Source: Chryseobacterium sp. Marseille-Q5410 (GTDB lineage: Bacteria > Bacteroidota > Bacteroidia > Flavobacteriales > Weeksellaceae). Taken from it: 64,000 nt of DNA. A program made the position numbers and the translations under genes. Location of the stretch: assembly GCA_946892665.1 (NCBI GenBank), contig CAMPOT010000001.1:372001-436000 (forward strand), written 5' to 3'. Shown piece after piece: positions 28,392 to 37,085 of this stretch (the stretch's first letter is position 1; every line of letters begins with the position of its first letter). The notes beneath the pieces are model-generated. The model saw only the letters and a program-made list of their open reading frames with translations. It was not told where the DNA came from and made no database searches.

Positions 28392-29618
28392 TTATTTCGT
28401 AGGAAGAGAAATTATTTCGAAATCCTCTTTTAGAATCGCCAGTTGAAGGTCGTTTTTTAGATCGCTGCTGGAAGATTCTACGGTGATCTTCAAAGCATCA
28501 ATTTTTTTCAAAGTACTAATTTGAGTATGCAAATCGTAGAATCCGTAAGATTTTAGTTGCCCTTTTTCAAAAATAAGGAAAGCTTTTTCGCCCAGTGTTC
28601 GTCCGGCGGAAATCCACATTTCTGTTCTGTTTTTTAAACTTATTTTTTGTTCCAAAACCGCTGGATTTGCATATTGTTCCTGTTTTTTGAGGAAGCTTAC
28701 CGCTTTCAACCCTTGGGTGAATGATTTGAATTTTAGCAAAGGTTTTACATCTTTTTGCAAGGAAACTTTCTCTACAAAATATTTGTTGTTTTTATGGAAA
28801 AGTCCGAACGGTAGCATTTCTCTTTTTTGTAAACCTTTAGTTTTCATCATCAGTTTAGCGAGAATTTCATTGCCGGTTAATTCGTAATGAATTTGTTCAA
28901 CTTCTTCCTGTATTTTTACCAGTTTTTTTGATTTGGTATTGAAAAGATTCTTTGCAAATTTACTCAGGTCATCGGTGAAATCGGAGTGAATGATTTTCCC
29001 TTCCGCGTTTTGGAAATAAATAATCCCTCTTTCTGCTGGTAAATCTTGGGTGAGGTTTCTTACTTTATTGAGGTACGTTTTAGCATTCAGTTCTTCATGA
29101 TGCTGCTGAATAATTTCGGAATCTTTGTCCTTAATCATCAGGAGTTTAAACAAATCTAACGTTGCTTTTGCGTCGCCGGAAGCTCTGTGCTGATCAACCA
29201 GTGGAATGCCCAAAAATTTTACTAATTTTCCAAGTGAATAACTTTGCGCTTCTGGAATCAGCTTTTTAGCTAAGGGAATTGTATCTAATGTATTGATTTT
29301 GAATGTATAGCCGAGTCGTTGGAATTCCTGTCTAAGCATTCGATAATCGAAATCAATATTATGACCTACCAAAGTTGTATTTTCGGTGATTTCGACCACT
29401 CTTTTAGCAATTTCGTGGAATTTTGGAGCGGTTTTCACCATTTTTGGCGAAATATTGGTAAGTTTTTGCACAAACGGAGTAATTTCGCTTTCAGGATTTA
29501 CCAAAGAGATAAATTGATCTACAATTTCATGACCATCATATTTATAAATGGCGATTTCAATGATGCTTTCTTTTCGGAAACCAGCGCCGTTGCTTTCTAT
29601 ATCGATTACTGAATACAT
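28392..29618 (-). CDS. DnaQ-type 3'-5' exonuclease with degenerate GIY-YIG-like domain
   Basis: A 408-residue protein. Residues 1-165 are a DEDDh exonuclease: Exo I YSVIDIESNG, Exo II TTLVGHNIDFDYRML, and Exo III HRASGDAKATLDL. The middle part (about 195-270: LPAERGIIYFQNAEGKIIHS followed by LTGNEILAKLM) follows the layout of the GIY-YIG domain of UvrC/Cho proteins, but the second catalytic motif is replaced and the domain looks inactive. DnaQ-UvrC-like fusions exist in Bacteroidota; this one keeps the exonuclease and has lost the endonuclease chemistry. A DNA repair or processing role is inferred. Confidence 0.82.
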   Translation of the reverse strand: MYSVIDIESNGAGFRKESIIEIAIYKYDGHEIVDQFISLVNPESEITPFVQKLTNISPKMVKTAPKFHEIAKRVVEITENTTLVGHNIDFDYRMLRQEFQRLGYTFKINTLDTIPLAKKLIPEAQSYSLGKLVKFLGIPLVDQHRASGDAKATLDLFKLLMIKDKDSEIIQQHHEELNAKTYLNKVRNLTQDLPAERGIIYFQNAEGKIIHSDFTDDLSKFAKNLFNTKSKKLVKIQEEVEQIHYELTGNEILAKLMMKTKGLQKREMLPFGLFHKNNKYFVEKVSLQKDVKPLLKFKSFTQGLKAVSFLKKQEQYANPAVLEQKISLKNRTEMWISAGRTLGEKAFLIFEKGQLKSYGFYDLHTQISTLKKIDALKITVESSSSDLKNDLQLAILKEDFEIISLPTK

Positions 29619-29657
29619 TTTTGTTTCTTCTTCTTCTTCTTCTTTGCTTGGGGGAAT

Positions 29658-31184
29658 TTATCTTTTTCTACCTCCTAAACCCAACATTCCCAAAACGAAC
29701 TTTGCACCTTCTCTCGCTAAGGTTGTGGTGAAAGTTCTTCCAGCTCGAGATTTCATTACGCTTTCAAACATCCCAGGTTCTTCTTTTACTGGTCGGGATT
29801 TTTGTGTGGTTGATGCGTTTTGTGTGGCTTGTTCCATACGATTTGCCAACATTTCGTAGGCAGATTCCTTGTTCACGGTCTGTTCATATTTCGCAACCAA
29901 AGCGGACCTCGAAGTAAGATCCGAAACTTCCGCATCGCTCAGTACATCCATTCTAGATTCCGGTGAGATCAAATAAGTGTGTACCAATGGTGTAGGAATT
30001 CCTTTTTCATCCAGCGCAGTGATAAATGCTTCACCAATTCCTAAGTTCTGAATCAATTCATCAGCCTTATAAAATTCGGTAATCGGGTAATTTTCAACGG
30101 CTTTGGAGATTTCCTTTCGGTCTTTTGCCGTAAATCCTCTTAATGCATGTTGGATTTTTAAACCTAATTGAGAAAGCACATTTTCCGGAACATCACCGGG
30201 AATTTGAGTGATAAAATAAATTCCAACTCCTTTCGAACGAATTAGTTTTACCATGGTTTCAATTTGAGCCAGTAAAGTTTTGGACGCTTCATTGAAAATT
30301 AAATGCGCTTCATCGATAAATAAAACCAACTTTGGCTTGCCGGAATCGCCTTCTTCGGGGAAAGTCATATAAATCTCCGCAAAAAGTGACAACATGAACG
30401 TAGAAAACAATTGAGGTTTACTTTGGATAGTACCGACGCGAAGAATGTTCACCACACCTTTTCCGTCTCTTTGTTTCAATAGATCTTCTACATCAAAACT
30501 TGGTTCACCGAAAAATTGTGCAGCACCTTGCTGTTCCAAAGCAACTATGGAACGCAGAATTGCGCCCAAAGAAGCCGGAGCAATGGAGCCGTAATTATTG
30601 GCTAAATCTGCTTTTCCTTGGGGATTATCTGTAACATACTGTAAAACTTTTTTCAAATCTTCTAAATCAATCAAAGGCAAACCTTTATCGTCGCAATATT
30701 TGAATACAATTGAAATTACACTTTGCTGAGTATCATTTAGTTCAAGAATTTTTGAAAGTAAAAGTGGTCCGAATTCTGTTACGGTTGCTCTTAACTTCAC
30801 ACCTTTTTCACCTGAAATGGTCATCAATTCTACCGGAAACGCTTGTGGTTGATAAGGCAATTGGGTTTTGGCGTAACGTTCGGTAATGACCGTATTTTCA
30901 GAGCCCGGTTCTGCAATTCCAGAAAAATCTCCCTTGATGTCTAGAACCAAAGAAGGAATTCCGGCGTGCGACAATTGTTCCGCAAATACTTGCAGAGTTT
31001 TGGTTTTTCCGGTACCCGTAGCTCCAGCAATTAAACCATGTCGGTTGATCGTTTTCAGAGGGATTTTCACATCAACTTCCGTTACCACTTCTCCCTCGAG
31101 CATTGCTTTTCCTAAAGTGATAGATTCGCCTTTTGATGTATATCTCTTGGAAAGCTCCTCGATAAATTTTGCTTTATCTGCCAT
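29658..31184 (-). CDS. HerA-like DUF853 ATPase
   Basis: A 508-residue P-loop ATPase of the HerA/FtsK superfamily. Walker A is GATGTGKTKTLQ near residue 55, Walker B is PKLVLFIDEAHLIF near 288, and an arginine-rich stretch IRSKGVGIYFITQIPGDVPE with the sensor QIPGD follows. It resembles the bacterial DUF853/YjgR group rather than the archaeal HerA that works with NurA. No nuclease partner lies next to it. A role in DNA translocation or stress is possible. Confidence 0.88.
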   Translation of the reverse strand: MADKAKFIEELSKRYTSKGESITLGKAMLEGEVVTEVDVKIPLKTINRHGLIAGATGTGKTKTLQVFAEQLSHAGIPSLVLDIKGDFSGIAEPGSENTVITERYAKTQLPYQPQAFPVELMTISGEKGVKLRATVTEFGPLLLSKILELNDTQQSVISIVFKYCDDKGLPLIDLEDLKKVLQYVTDNPQGKADLANNYGSIAPASLGAILRSIVALEQQGAAQFFGEPSFDVEDLLKQRDGKGVVNILRVGTIQSKPQLFSTFMLSLFAEIYMTFPEEGDSGKPKLVLFIDEAHLIFNEASKTLLAQIETMVKLIRSKGVGIYFITQIPGDVPENVLSQLGLKIQHALRGFTAKDRKEISKAVENYPITEFYKADELIQNLGIGEAFITALDEKGIPTPLVHTYLISPESRMDVLSDAEVSDLTSRSALVAKYEQTVNKESAYEMLANRMEQATQNASTTQKSRPVKEEPGMFESVMKSRAGRTFTTTLAREGAKFVLGMLGLGGRKR

Positions 31185-31345
31185 TTCTAAAATAGTTTGA
31201 AAGGATAAAGATAAAAAATATTAAATATTATAAAGTTTTATTTTCCGCTTAGTAGGGCAGTCTTTATTAATTATTTACAAGGAGATTTTTTTTAATAATT
31301 CATTGGTCATGGTATCGGTTGTTCTTTCATCCATTAATTTTTGAG

Positions 31346-31353
31346 TAAATTTG
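31346..31353 (+). promoter_or_regulatory. -7 box candidate for the sulfur operon
   Basis: TAAATTTG matches the Bacteroidota TAnnTTTG -7 element and lies 57 bp before the TauE start. The best -33 partner, a TTG at 31319-31321, is 24 bp away, slightly long, so this is a moderate candidate. Confidence 0.4.
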
Positions 31354-31410
31354 TTTCCTGTCAATTGTAAAAAGGATTAATTACTGGCAGGCTTTTTATT
31401 AAGAGATTTT

Positions 31411-32211
31411 ATGGAAATTATCGGATACCTTTCTGCGATCATTATTGGTTTAGTAATGGGACTTATTGGCGGCGGCGGAAGTATCCTGAGTGTGCCGATT
31501 TTTGTGTATGTTTTTAATTTTGATGCGGTTACGGCTACGGCACTTTCGCTTTTTGTGGTTGGTGTTACAAGTTTGGTCGGTTCTGCAGGTTTTATCAAAC
31601 AAGGGCAAGTTGATTTCAAAACAGCGTTTACATTTGGTATCCCATCGATTTTGGGCGTATTATTTTCCCGAAGGCTTGTACTGCCACACTTGCCTCATTA
31701 TATTATTCATCGCTGGGGAATTACCCTTACGAAAGAAATGTTTCTGCTGCTCCTCTTTGCTATTTTAATGCTAATTGCATCATTTAAAATGATCAGAAAA
31801 TCAGAACGGGTAAGACTTAGAAAAGATGATGATACCAATTATACCATTCTAATTTCGCAAGGGCTTTTGGTGGGAATTATTACCGGTTTGATCGGAGCTG
31901 GCGGTGGTTTTTTAATTGTTCCCGCTTTGGTAATGCTTTTAGGTGTTAATATGAAAAAAGCAGTGGCAACATCACTTTTCATTATTTCGATGAATTCAAT
32001 ACTTGGATTTTTTAGCACAATGTCGATGGTGAAACACGATTGGACTTTTCTTCTATCTTTCACTGCGTTATCCGTTGTCGGAATATTTATTGGTCTGGGA
32101 ATTGCAAAAAAAATGGATGGAAAAAAACTAAAACCCATTTTCGGGTGGACTGTCTTAGCAATGGGAATCTTCATCATCATCAAGGAAATATTTTTAAAAC
32201 AACAATTTTGA
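31411..32211 (+). CDS. TauE/SafE-family anion permease
   Basis: A 266-residue inner-membrane protein of the sulfite exporter TauE/SafE family with about eight transmembrane segments. It has two Gly-rich family repeats, IIGLVMGLIGGGGSILSVPI near residue 9 and LLVGIITGLIGAGGGFLIVP near 151. It is the first gene of a plus-strand cluster rich in persulfide/thiosulfate genes, so sulfite, sulfonate or another sulfur anion is a plausible substrate. The exact ion is not readable from the sequence. Confidence 0.9.
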   Translation: MEIIGYLSAIIIGLVMGLIGGGGSILSVPIFVYVFNFDAVTATALSLFVVGVTSLVGSAGFIKQGQVDFKTAFTFGIPSILGVLFSRRLVLPHLPHYIIHRWGITLTKEMFLLLLFAILMLIASFKMIRKSERVRLRKDDDTNYTILISQGLLVGIITGLIGAGGGFLIVPALVMLLGVNMKKAVATSLFIISMNSILGFFSTMSMVKHDWTFLLSFTALSVVGIFIGLGIAKKMDGKKLKPIFGWTVLAMGIFIIIKEIFLKQQF

Positions 32212-32286
32212 TAATAGATTAATCCGCTTGGAAAAAGATTGTTTTTAGTGAATTATTATAGAAATTTGTAGTTTAATATTTAGTAA

Positions 32287-33693
32287 ATGAAAATAGAACA
32301 AATATACACTGGCTGTTTAGCTCAAGGGGCTTATTACATTGTTTCTGGCAATGAAGCGGCGATTATCGATCCTTTGAGAGAAACAAAACCTTATATCGAA
32401 AGACTTGAAAAAGATGAAGTAAGATTGAAATACATTTTTGAGACTCATTTTCATGCCGATTTTGTATCCGGACATTTAGATCTTTCCAAAAAAACCGGTG
32501 CTCCAATTGTTTATGGACCAACTGCAGAACCCGATTTTGAAGCGATTATCGCAGAAGATAATCAGATTTTTGAATTAGGTGATATTAAAATTAAAGTACT
32601 TCATACGCCAGGTCATACAATGGAAAGTTCAACTTTTTTATTGATTGATGAGCACGGCAAAGAAACCGCTATTTTTTCAGGAGATACTCTATTTCTAGGA
32701 GATGTCGGAAGACCGGATTTGGCGCAGAAATCATCACATATGACTCAGGAGGAACTTGCGGGATTGTTGTACGACAGTCTTCAGAATAAAATTATGCCTC
32801 TTGCAGACGACATTACCGTTTATCCTGCACATGGAGCCGGTTCCGCATGTGGAAAAAATATGCAAAAAGAAACTGTTGACACTTTAGGAAATCAGAAAAA
32901 GACGAATTACGCTTTAAATCAGCCTACCAAAGAAGCATTTATTCATGAAGTTTTGGACGGACTTTCTGCCCCTCCAAAATATTTTGGGATGAATGTAGCG
33001 ATGAACAAAGGCGGTTACGAAAGCTTCGAAAATGTGTTGGAAAAAGCGCACACTCCTGTTCCTGCAGAAGATTTTGAAAGCGTAGTGGAAGAAACCGGTG
33101 CTTTGGTTTTGGATACAAGAAGCGCTGCAGATTTTCACAAAGGATTTGTTCCGAATTCCATCAACATTGGCTTGAAAGGAGATTTCGCACCGTGGGTTGG
33201 AGCAATGATTGTGGATGTTCATCAGCCAATTCTTTTAGTTTCGGATGCCGGAACGGAAGAAGAAGTTATTACAAGACTTTCCCGTGTTGGGTTTGATAAT
33301 GTTTTGGGTTATTTGAATGGCGGTTTTGAGGCTTGGAAAAATGCAGGAAAGGAAATCGACAAAATCAACAGAATTACTCCCGAAGAATTTGAAAATCAAT
33401 ACAATAAAGATTCAAAAATTATTGATGTAAGAAAAGATTCTGAATATGAAGCAGAACATGTGGAAAATGCTTTCAGCAGACCTCTTTCCGAAATTAATGA
33501 TTGGGCAGATTCTCTAAATAACGACGAACATTTCTTCATCCATTGCGCAGGAGGTTACAGAAGTATGATTGCTTCGAGTATCTTAAACTCACGTGGAATC
33601 AGAAATTTCACAGAAATTGAAGGTGGTTTTGGTAAGATTAAAGAAACTTCAGTTCCGAAAAGTAATTTCGTTTGTCAGTCCAAAAAATTGTAA
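32287..33693 (+). CDS. Persulfide dioxygenase-like MBL fold with two rhodanese domains
   Basis: A 468-residue fusion. Residues 1-245 are a metallo-beta-lactamase domain of the ETHE1/persulfide dioxygenase type, with the metal motif ETHFHADFVSGHLDL (the classical second His region reads HFHADF), HTPGHTMESSTF and FSGDTLFLGDVGRPDL. Two rhodanese domains follow. The first (ETGALVLDTRSAADFHKGFV) has lost its catalytic Cys (LLVSDAGTEEE); the second keeps it in FIHCAGGYRS near residue 419. The protein probably oxidises glutathione- or protein-bound persulfide and passes sulfur on. It sits at the start of a sulfur-handling operon. Confidence 0.92.
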   Translation: MKIEQIYTGCLAQGAYYIVSGNEAAIIDPLRETKPYIERLEKDEVRLKYIFETHFHADFVSGHLDLSKKTGAPIVYGPTAEPDFEAIIAEDNQIFELGDIKIKVLHTPGHTMESSTFLLIDEHGKETAIFSGDTLFLGDVGRPDLAQKSSHMTQEELAGLLYDSLQNKIMPLADDITVYPAHGAGSACGKNMQKETVDTLGNQKKTNYALNQPTKEAFIHEVLDGLSAPPKYFGMNVAMNKGGYESFENVLEKAHTPVPAEDFESVVEETGALVLDTRSAADFHKGFVPNSINIGLKGDFAPWVGAMIVDVHQPILLVSDAGTEEEVITRLSRVGFDNVLGYLNGGFEAWKNAGKEIDKINRITPEEFENQYNKDSKIIDVRKDSEYEAEHVENAFSRPLSEINDWADSLNNDEHFFIHCAGGYRSMIASSILNSRGIRNFTEIEGGFGKIKETSVPKSNFVCQSKKL

Positions 33694-33694
33694 A

Positions 33695-34063
33695 ATGAAA
33701 CTTTTTAAATTTTCTTGTCTTGTCTTGATTTTTGCCCTTTTTTCGTGCAAAACTGCAACTCCTGAAATCGCGGAAAGACCTGACATGAAAGCTTTAGTGA
33801 AAAATCCTGCAACAACTATTGTGGATGTAAGAATTCCCGAACAGTTTAAAGAAAATGGTGTAAAAGAAGTCACCAATATTCCATTGGCTGAAATTGAAAA
33901 CAACCTCGATTTCTTCCGAAGCAAAGAAAATATTGTGGTGTACTGCAACCGAGGAAGACAAGCCGAAGAGGCCGTGGAAATTTTGAAAAAGAATGGCATC
34001 AATAATGTCTACAGCGCTAAAACAGTAGAAAATGTGAAAGCCATCCAAAACGAAAAAAAGTAA
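33695..34063 (+). CDS. Rhodanese-domain lipoprotein
   Basis: A 122-residue protein with a lipoprotein signal (lipobox LFSC, residues 15-18) and a single rhodanese domain. The catalytic Cys is present in NIVVYCNRGRQAEEAV. It would act at the periplasmic face as a sulfurtransferase. The start was set at ATG 33695, one base after the stop of the fusion upstream, which gives a clean signal peptide; the frame stays open further upstream inside that gene. The next gene starts at its stop codon (A shared). Confidence 0.88.
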   Translation: MKLFKFSCLVLIFALFSCKTATPEIAERPDMKALVKNPATTIVDVRIPEQFKENGVKEVTNIPLAEIENNLDFFRSKENIVVYCNRGRQAEEAVEILKKNGINNVYSAKTVENVKAIQNEKK

Positions 34064-34359
34064 TGAACATTTTTGAAAACATACAGTTCAGCACAGATAA
34101 AGCCAATGTTGTTCATATTAAAAAGAGCGATAAAATTAAATATTTCGCGGTGGCTCTTGGCAACGGTGCAGTTTTGAAAAAGCATTCCACGTCGGTTCCA
34201 GCAACTTTGGTGGTTTTGAAAGGCGAAATTAATTTCGTGTTTCACGACAGAGAAATTATCTTGCGCGAGTTCGATACTTTCGAAATTCCTGTGGATGAAG
34301 TTCATGAAGTTGTGGGCGTTTTGGAGCAGAATTTATTTTTCGTAACTCAGGAATTATAA
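34063..34359 (+). CDS. Cupin-domain protein
   Basis: A 98-residue single-domain cupin. The conserved pattern is spread over LKKHSTSVPATLVVLKGEIN and FDTFEIPVDEVHEVVGV, with His residues that could hold one metal. It starts at the stop of the rhodanese lipoprotein and is followed 5 bp later by the next gene, so it belongs to the operon. Substrate unknown; in sulfur operons such proteins may bind a small thiol or act as a sensor. Confidence 0.75.
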   Translation: MNIFENIQFSTDKANVVHIKKSDKIKYFAVALGNGAVLKKHSTSVPATLVVLKGEINFVFHDREIILREFDTFEIPVDEVHEVVGVLEQNLFFVTQEL

Positions 34360-34363
34360 AAAA

Positions 34364-34567
34364 ATGACAAATTTTTTCATCAAATATAAACTCGGGATTG
34401 CCGGAATTATCGTTGGCGGAATTTTAGGATTCGCTTATTATTACTTTATAGGTTGTAATACCGGAAATTGTGCGATTACTTCGAAGCCCATCAATTCATC
34501 GGTTTACGGAATGGTGATGGGATATTTGATGTTTTCTGTTTTTGAAAAACCTAAGAAAAATGACTAA
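34364..34567 (+). CDS. DUF6132-like small membrane protein with GCNTGNC motif
   Basis: A 67-residue membrane protein with two hydrophobic helices (LGIAGIIVGGILGFAYYYFI and SVYGMVMGYLMFSV). Between them lies IGCNTGNCAITSKP, a Cys-x4-Cys motif. The next gene repeats the pattern GCxxGNC, so the two short proteins probably have a shared redox or persulfide-carrying role at the membrane. It overlaps that gene by 8 bp. The family match to DUF6132 is from memory. Confidence 0.8.
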   Translation: MTNFFIKYKLGIAGIIVGGILGFAYYYFIGCNTGNCAITSKPINSSVYGMVMGYLMFSVFEKPKKND

Positions 34568-34760
34568 CTATATTCAAATTTTCAGACGCTGGATTTATTT
34601 ACTCGGCGGAATTTTCTTCATTGTTCTGGCCATTAAAGACCAAACGTGGTGGCTCATTCCGTTCGGATTATATTTTGCCGCGATGTCCATTTTCAAATTC
34701 GGTTGCGCTTCCGGAAACTGCGAATTGCCGCTTCAGAAAAACGACAACTCTCAACCTTAA
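34560..34760 (+). CDS. Small membrane protein with GCASGNC motif
   Basis: A 66-residue protein with two hydrophobic stretches (WIYLLGGIFFIVLAIKDQTW and WLIPFGLYFAAMSIFKF) followed by GCASGNCELPLQ at the C-terminus. The GCxxGNC element matches that in the previous gene, in a different position relative to the helices. Start ATG 34560 was chosen because it overlaps the upstream stop in translational-coupling style; a longer frame begins 6 codons earlier. Probably works with the preceding protein and the thioredoxin downstream. Confidence 0.75.
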   Translation: MTNYIQIFRRWIYLLGGIFFIVLAIKDQTWWLIPFGLYFAAMSIFKFGCASGNCELPLQKNDNSQP

Positions 34761-34772
34761 AAATTAATTAAA

Positions 34773-35075
34773 ATGTCACAGAAATTTCAGGAACTCATCA
34801 ATTCGGAAAGACCGGTATTAATTGATTTTTTTGCCACTTGGTGTGGTCCGTGCAAAGTGCAGTCTTCCGTATTAAATTCTGTAAAAGAAAATGTTGGGGA
34901 ATTGGCAAGAATTGTAAAAATAGATGTCGACCAATTTCCTTCAATCGCTGCAACTTATGGTGTGAGAGGTGTTCCAACTTTAGCTATTTTCAAAAAAGGC
35001 GAACTGTTATGGAAAGAAAGCGGCGTTCATGATGTGAATACGCTTACCGACCTTCTAAATCATTACGCTAACTAA
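34773..35075 (+). CDS. Thioredoxin
   Basis: A 100-residue thioredoxin fold protein with the active-site WCGPC ([16 protein letters not shown], residues 20-24 region) and the cis-proline [11 protein letters not shown]. There is no signal peptide, so it is cytosolic. It lies between the small Cys-x4-Cys membrane proteins and the YeeE-type transporters and is likely to reduce persulfides or disulfides made by that pathway. It is a dedicated extra thioredoxin rather than the housekeeping one, as far as context can tell. Confidence 0.93.
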   Translation: MSQKFQELINSERPVLIDFFATWCGPCKVQSSVLNSVKENVGELARIVKIDVDQFPSIAATYGVRGVPTLAIFKKGELLWKESGVHDVNTLTDLLNHYAN

Positions 35076-35119
35076 TAATATATTTCTGAATTTTCAGATT
35101 TAAAATCAATAAAATTTTT

Positions 35120-35683
35120 ATGCTCGAATTTATTAAACAACCATGGCCTTGGTATGTTGCAGGACCTTTAATTGGTCTTACCGTACCTGCGCTTTTGCTT
35201 TTGGGGAACAAATCTTTTGGCATCAGTTCTTCGCTGAGACACATTTGTGCAGCCTGTTTACCTGCCAATATTCCTTTCTTTCAATACAACTGGAAAAAGG
35301 AAATGTGGAATTTATTTTTCGTTGTGGGAATTTTAATTGGCGGAATCGTTGCTGCACAGTTTCTTGCCAATCCAAACGACATTGAAATCAGTGCAAAAAC
35401 TGCGGATTATTTAGCATCAAAAGGAATTTTCGAAAAAGGGGTTTTAGTTCCCGCAGATTTATTCACTTGGGACAATCTGTTGACCGTGAAAGGATTTTTA
35501 CTCATGGTTGTTGGCGGATTTTTGGTGGGATTCGGAACGCGTTATGCGGGTGGCTGCACAAGCGGACACTCCATCATGGGAATTGCGAATTTGCAGTGGC
35601 CATCGTTGGTTGCAACTATCTGTTTTATGATTGGCGGTTTTATTATGGCTAATTTTATTTTACCACATATTTTAAATTTATAG
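35120..35683 (+). CDS. YeeE/YedE-family transporter, first half-size protein
   Basis: A 187-residue membrane protein with about five hydrophobic segments. The hallmark YeeE/YedE (TsuA-like) motif [20 protein letters not shown] is at residues 142-161; its Cys is one of those used to relay thiosulfate in TsuA. Full-length TsuA is about twice this size; here the second half is a separate gene starting 3 bp downstream. A heterodimeric thiosulfate or sulfane-sulfur importer is the natural model. Confidence 0.88.
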   Translation: MLEFIKQPWPWYVAGPLIGLTVPALLLLGNKSFGISSSLRHICAACLPANIPFFQYNWKKEMWNLFFVVGILIGGIVAAQFLANPNDIEISAKTADYLASKGIFEKGVLVPADLFTWDNLLTVKGFLLMVVGGFLVGFGTRYAGGCTSGHSIMGIANLQWPSLVATICFMIGGFIMANFILPHILNL

Positions 35684-35686
35684 AAA

Positions 35687-36181
35687 ATGAATCAGGAAGA
35701 TTTAGAAGATTTGCAGCAGCGTGAACTGGATTCTGTTTGTGTGAATGAAAGCGAATTGTCGCATCCAACGTGGTATAATATCAAATATTTAATTGTGGGA
35801 ATTCTGTTCGGGATTATTTTCGTTAAAGCTGAAATTATCAGTTGGTTCCGAATTCAGGAAATGTTCAGGTTAGAATCCTTTCACATGTACGGCGTTATCG
35901 GAAGTGCGATTGCAACTGCGATGCTTTCATTATTCATCATTAAAAAACTGAAGTTGAAAAGCATTTACGGAGAACCCATCAAAATCGCGAACAAGGAATT
36001 CAATAAAGGAAATATTTATGGCGGACTTATTTTTGGATTGGGTTGGGCAATGACGGGAGCTTGTCCCGGTCCTTTGTTTGCACAGATTGGAACAGGTGCC
36101 ACCGTTATTATCGTGACTTTACTTTCCGCAATTTTTGGAACTTGGATATACGGAAAATTTCGGGATAAACTTCCTCATTAA
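35687..36181 (+). CDS. YeeE/YedE-family transporter, second half-size protein
   Basis: A 164-residue membrane protein with four to five hydrophobic helices and the conserved GWAMTGACPGPLFAQIGTGA (residues 117-136), the second Cys-containing motif of YeeE/YedE. An N-terminal acidic stretch of about 25 residues precedes the first helix. It completes the half-transporter encoded just upstream and closes the sulfur operon. Confidence 0.88.
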   Translation: MNQEDLEDLQQRELDSVCVNESELSHPTWYNIKYLIVGILFGIIFVKAEIISWFRIQEMFRLESFHMYGVIGSAIATAMLSLFIIKKLKLKSIYGEPIKIANKEFNKGNIYGGLIFGLGWAMTGACPGPLFAQIGTGATVIIVTLLSAIFGTWIYGKFRDKLPH

Positions 36182-36185
36182 AAAT

Positions 36186-36212
36186 CAAAAAAGCGATGAA
36201 CTCCAACGCTTT
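36186..36212 (-). terminator. Hairpin between the sulfur operon and the convergent nitrilase gene
   Basis: AAAGCG (36190-36195) pairs with CGCTTT (36207-36212) around an 11-nt loop, and on the minus strand is followed by T's. It overlaps the stop codon of the nitrilase gene. The stem is short, so it is a moderate candidate. Confidence 0.45.
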
Positions 36213-36972
36213 AATGCTTTATTTCAAAATCATCTCTGTCGTTCAAAAACTGAAACTTTTCCCTGAATTTTTTCAGTTCATCCATGTTGAATTCCGCAGA
36301 AACAATATCATTGTCAACAAAAGAAACTTCGCTGCCATTCGCGAAATAACAGTAAGAACTTTCTGTGTAGGTAAGATTGTTTCCATCCGTTCCGATTCTG
36401 TTTAAACCAAAAACATAGCTTTGATTTTCAATGGCACGAGCTTTCAATAAATGTTTCCAGGCTTCAACGCGCGTTTCAGGCCAGTTTGCAACATAGAAAA
36501 CCGCATCATAATCATTTTTATTTCTTGAAAAAACCGGAAATCTTAAATCATAGCAAACCTGCAGCAAGATTCTCCAGCCCTTATATTCAACAATAACCCT
36601 TTCTTTTCCGGGTGAATAAACTTTATCCTCGCCCGAATAAGAAAAAAGATGCCTTTTATCGTAATAGTCGAAAGTTCCATCTGGCTTTACAAAATAGAAA
36701 CGGTTGTAAAAATTCCCATTTTCAAAAACTGAAGCGCTACCACAAACTCCTGAATTTTTAGAAGAAGCCAAATCTTTCATCCAATGAAGCGTCTCCTCGT
36801 TTCTGTCGGCAATTTCTGCGGCATCCATACAGAATCCAGTAGGAAACATTTCCGGCAATACTATGAGGTCCACTGAAATATTTTTTACTTTTTCTTCAAT
36901 GAAGATTAAATTTTTATTTTTATCTTTCCATAAGATATCAAAATTTAAACCTGCAATTTTTAAACTATCCAT
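36211..36972 (-). CDS. Carbon-nitrogen hydrolase (nitrilase/omega-amidase family)
   Basis: A 253-residue amidase-type hydrolase. The Glu-Lys-Cys catalytic triad is visible as LIVLPEMFPTGF near residue 46, FDYYDKRHLF near 110, and LLQVCYDLRFPVF near 143. It resembles YafV/omega-amidases, which hydrolyse alpha-ketoglutaramate-type substrates. Start ATG 36972 (MDSLKIAGLNFDILW) gives the normal family N-terminus. It is convergent with the sulfur operon and unrelated to it in function as far as one can see. Confidence 0.9.
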   Translation of the reverse strand: MDSLKIAGLNFDILWKDKNKNLIFIEEKVKNISVDLIVLPEMFPTGFCMDAAEIADRNEETLHWMKDLASSKNSGVCGSASVFENGNFYNRFYFVKPDGTFDYYDKRHLFSYSGEDKVYSPGKERVIVEYKGWRILLQVCYDLRFPVFSRNKNDYDAVFYVANWPETRVEAWKHLLKARAIENQSYVFGLNRIGTDGNNLTYTESSYCYFANGSEVSFVDNDIVSAEFNMDELKKFREKFQFLNDRDDFEIKH

Positions 36973-37085
36973 ATAGAATTTCTGTAAAACGTTATATAAT
37001 CTTAGTAAAATTACATATAAATATTTAAACGAGCATGTTTTGGTCTTGTTTTTGATGTTTGCGAATAATATTTTAAACAAATTTT

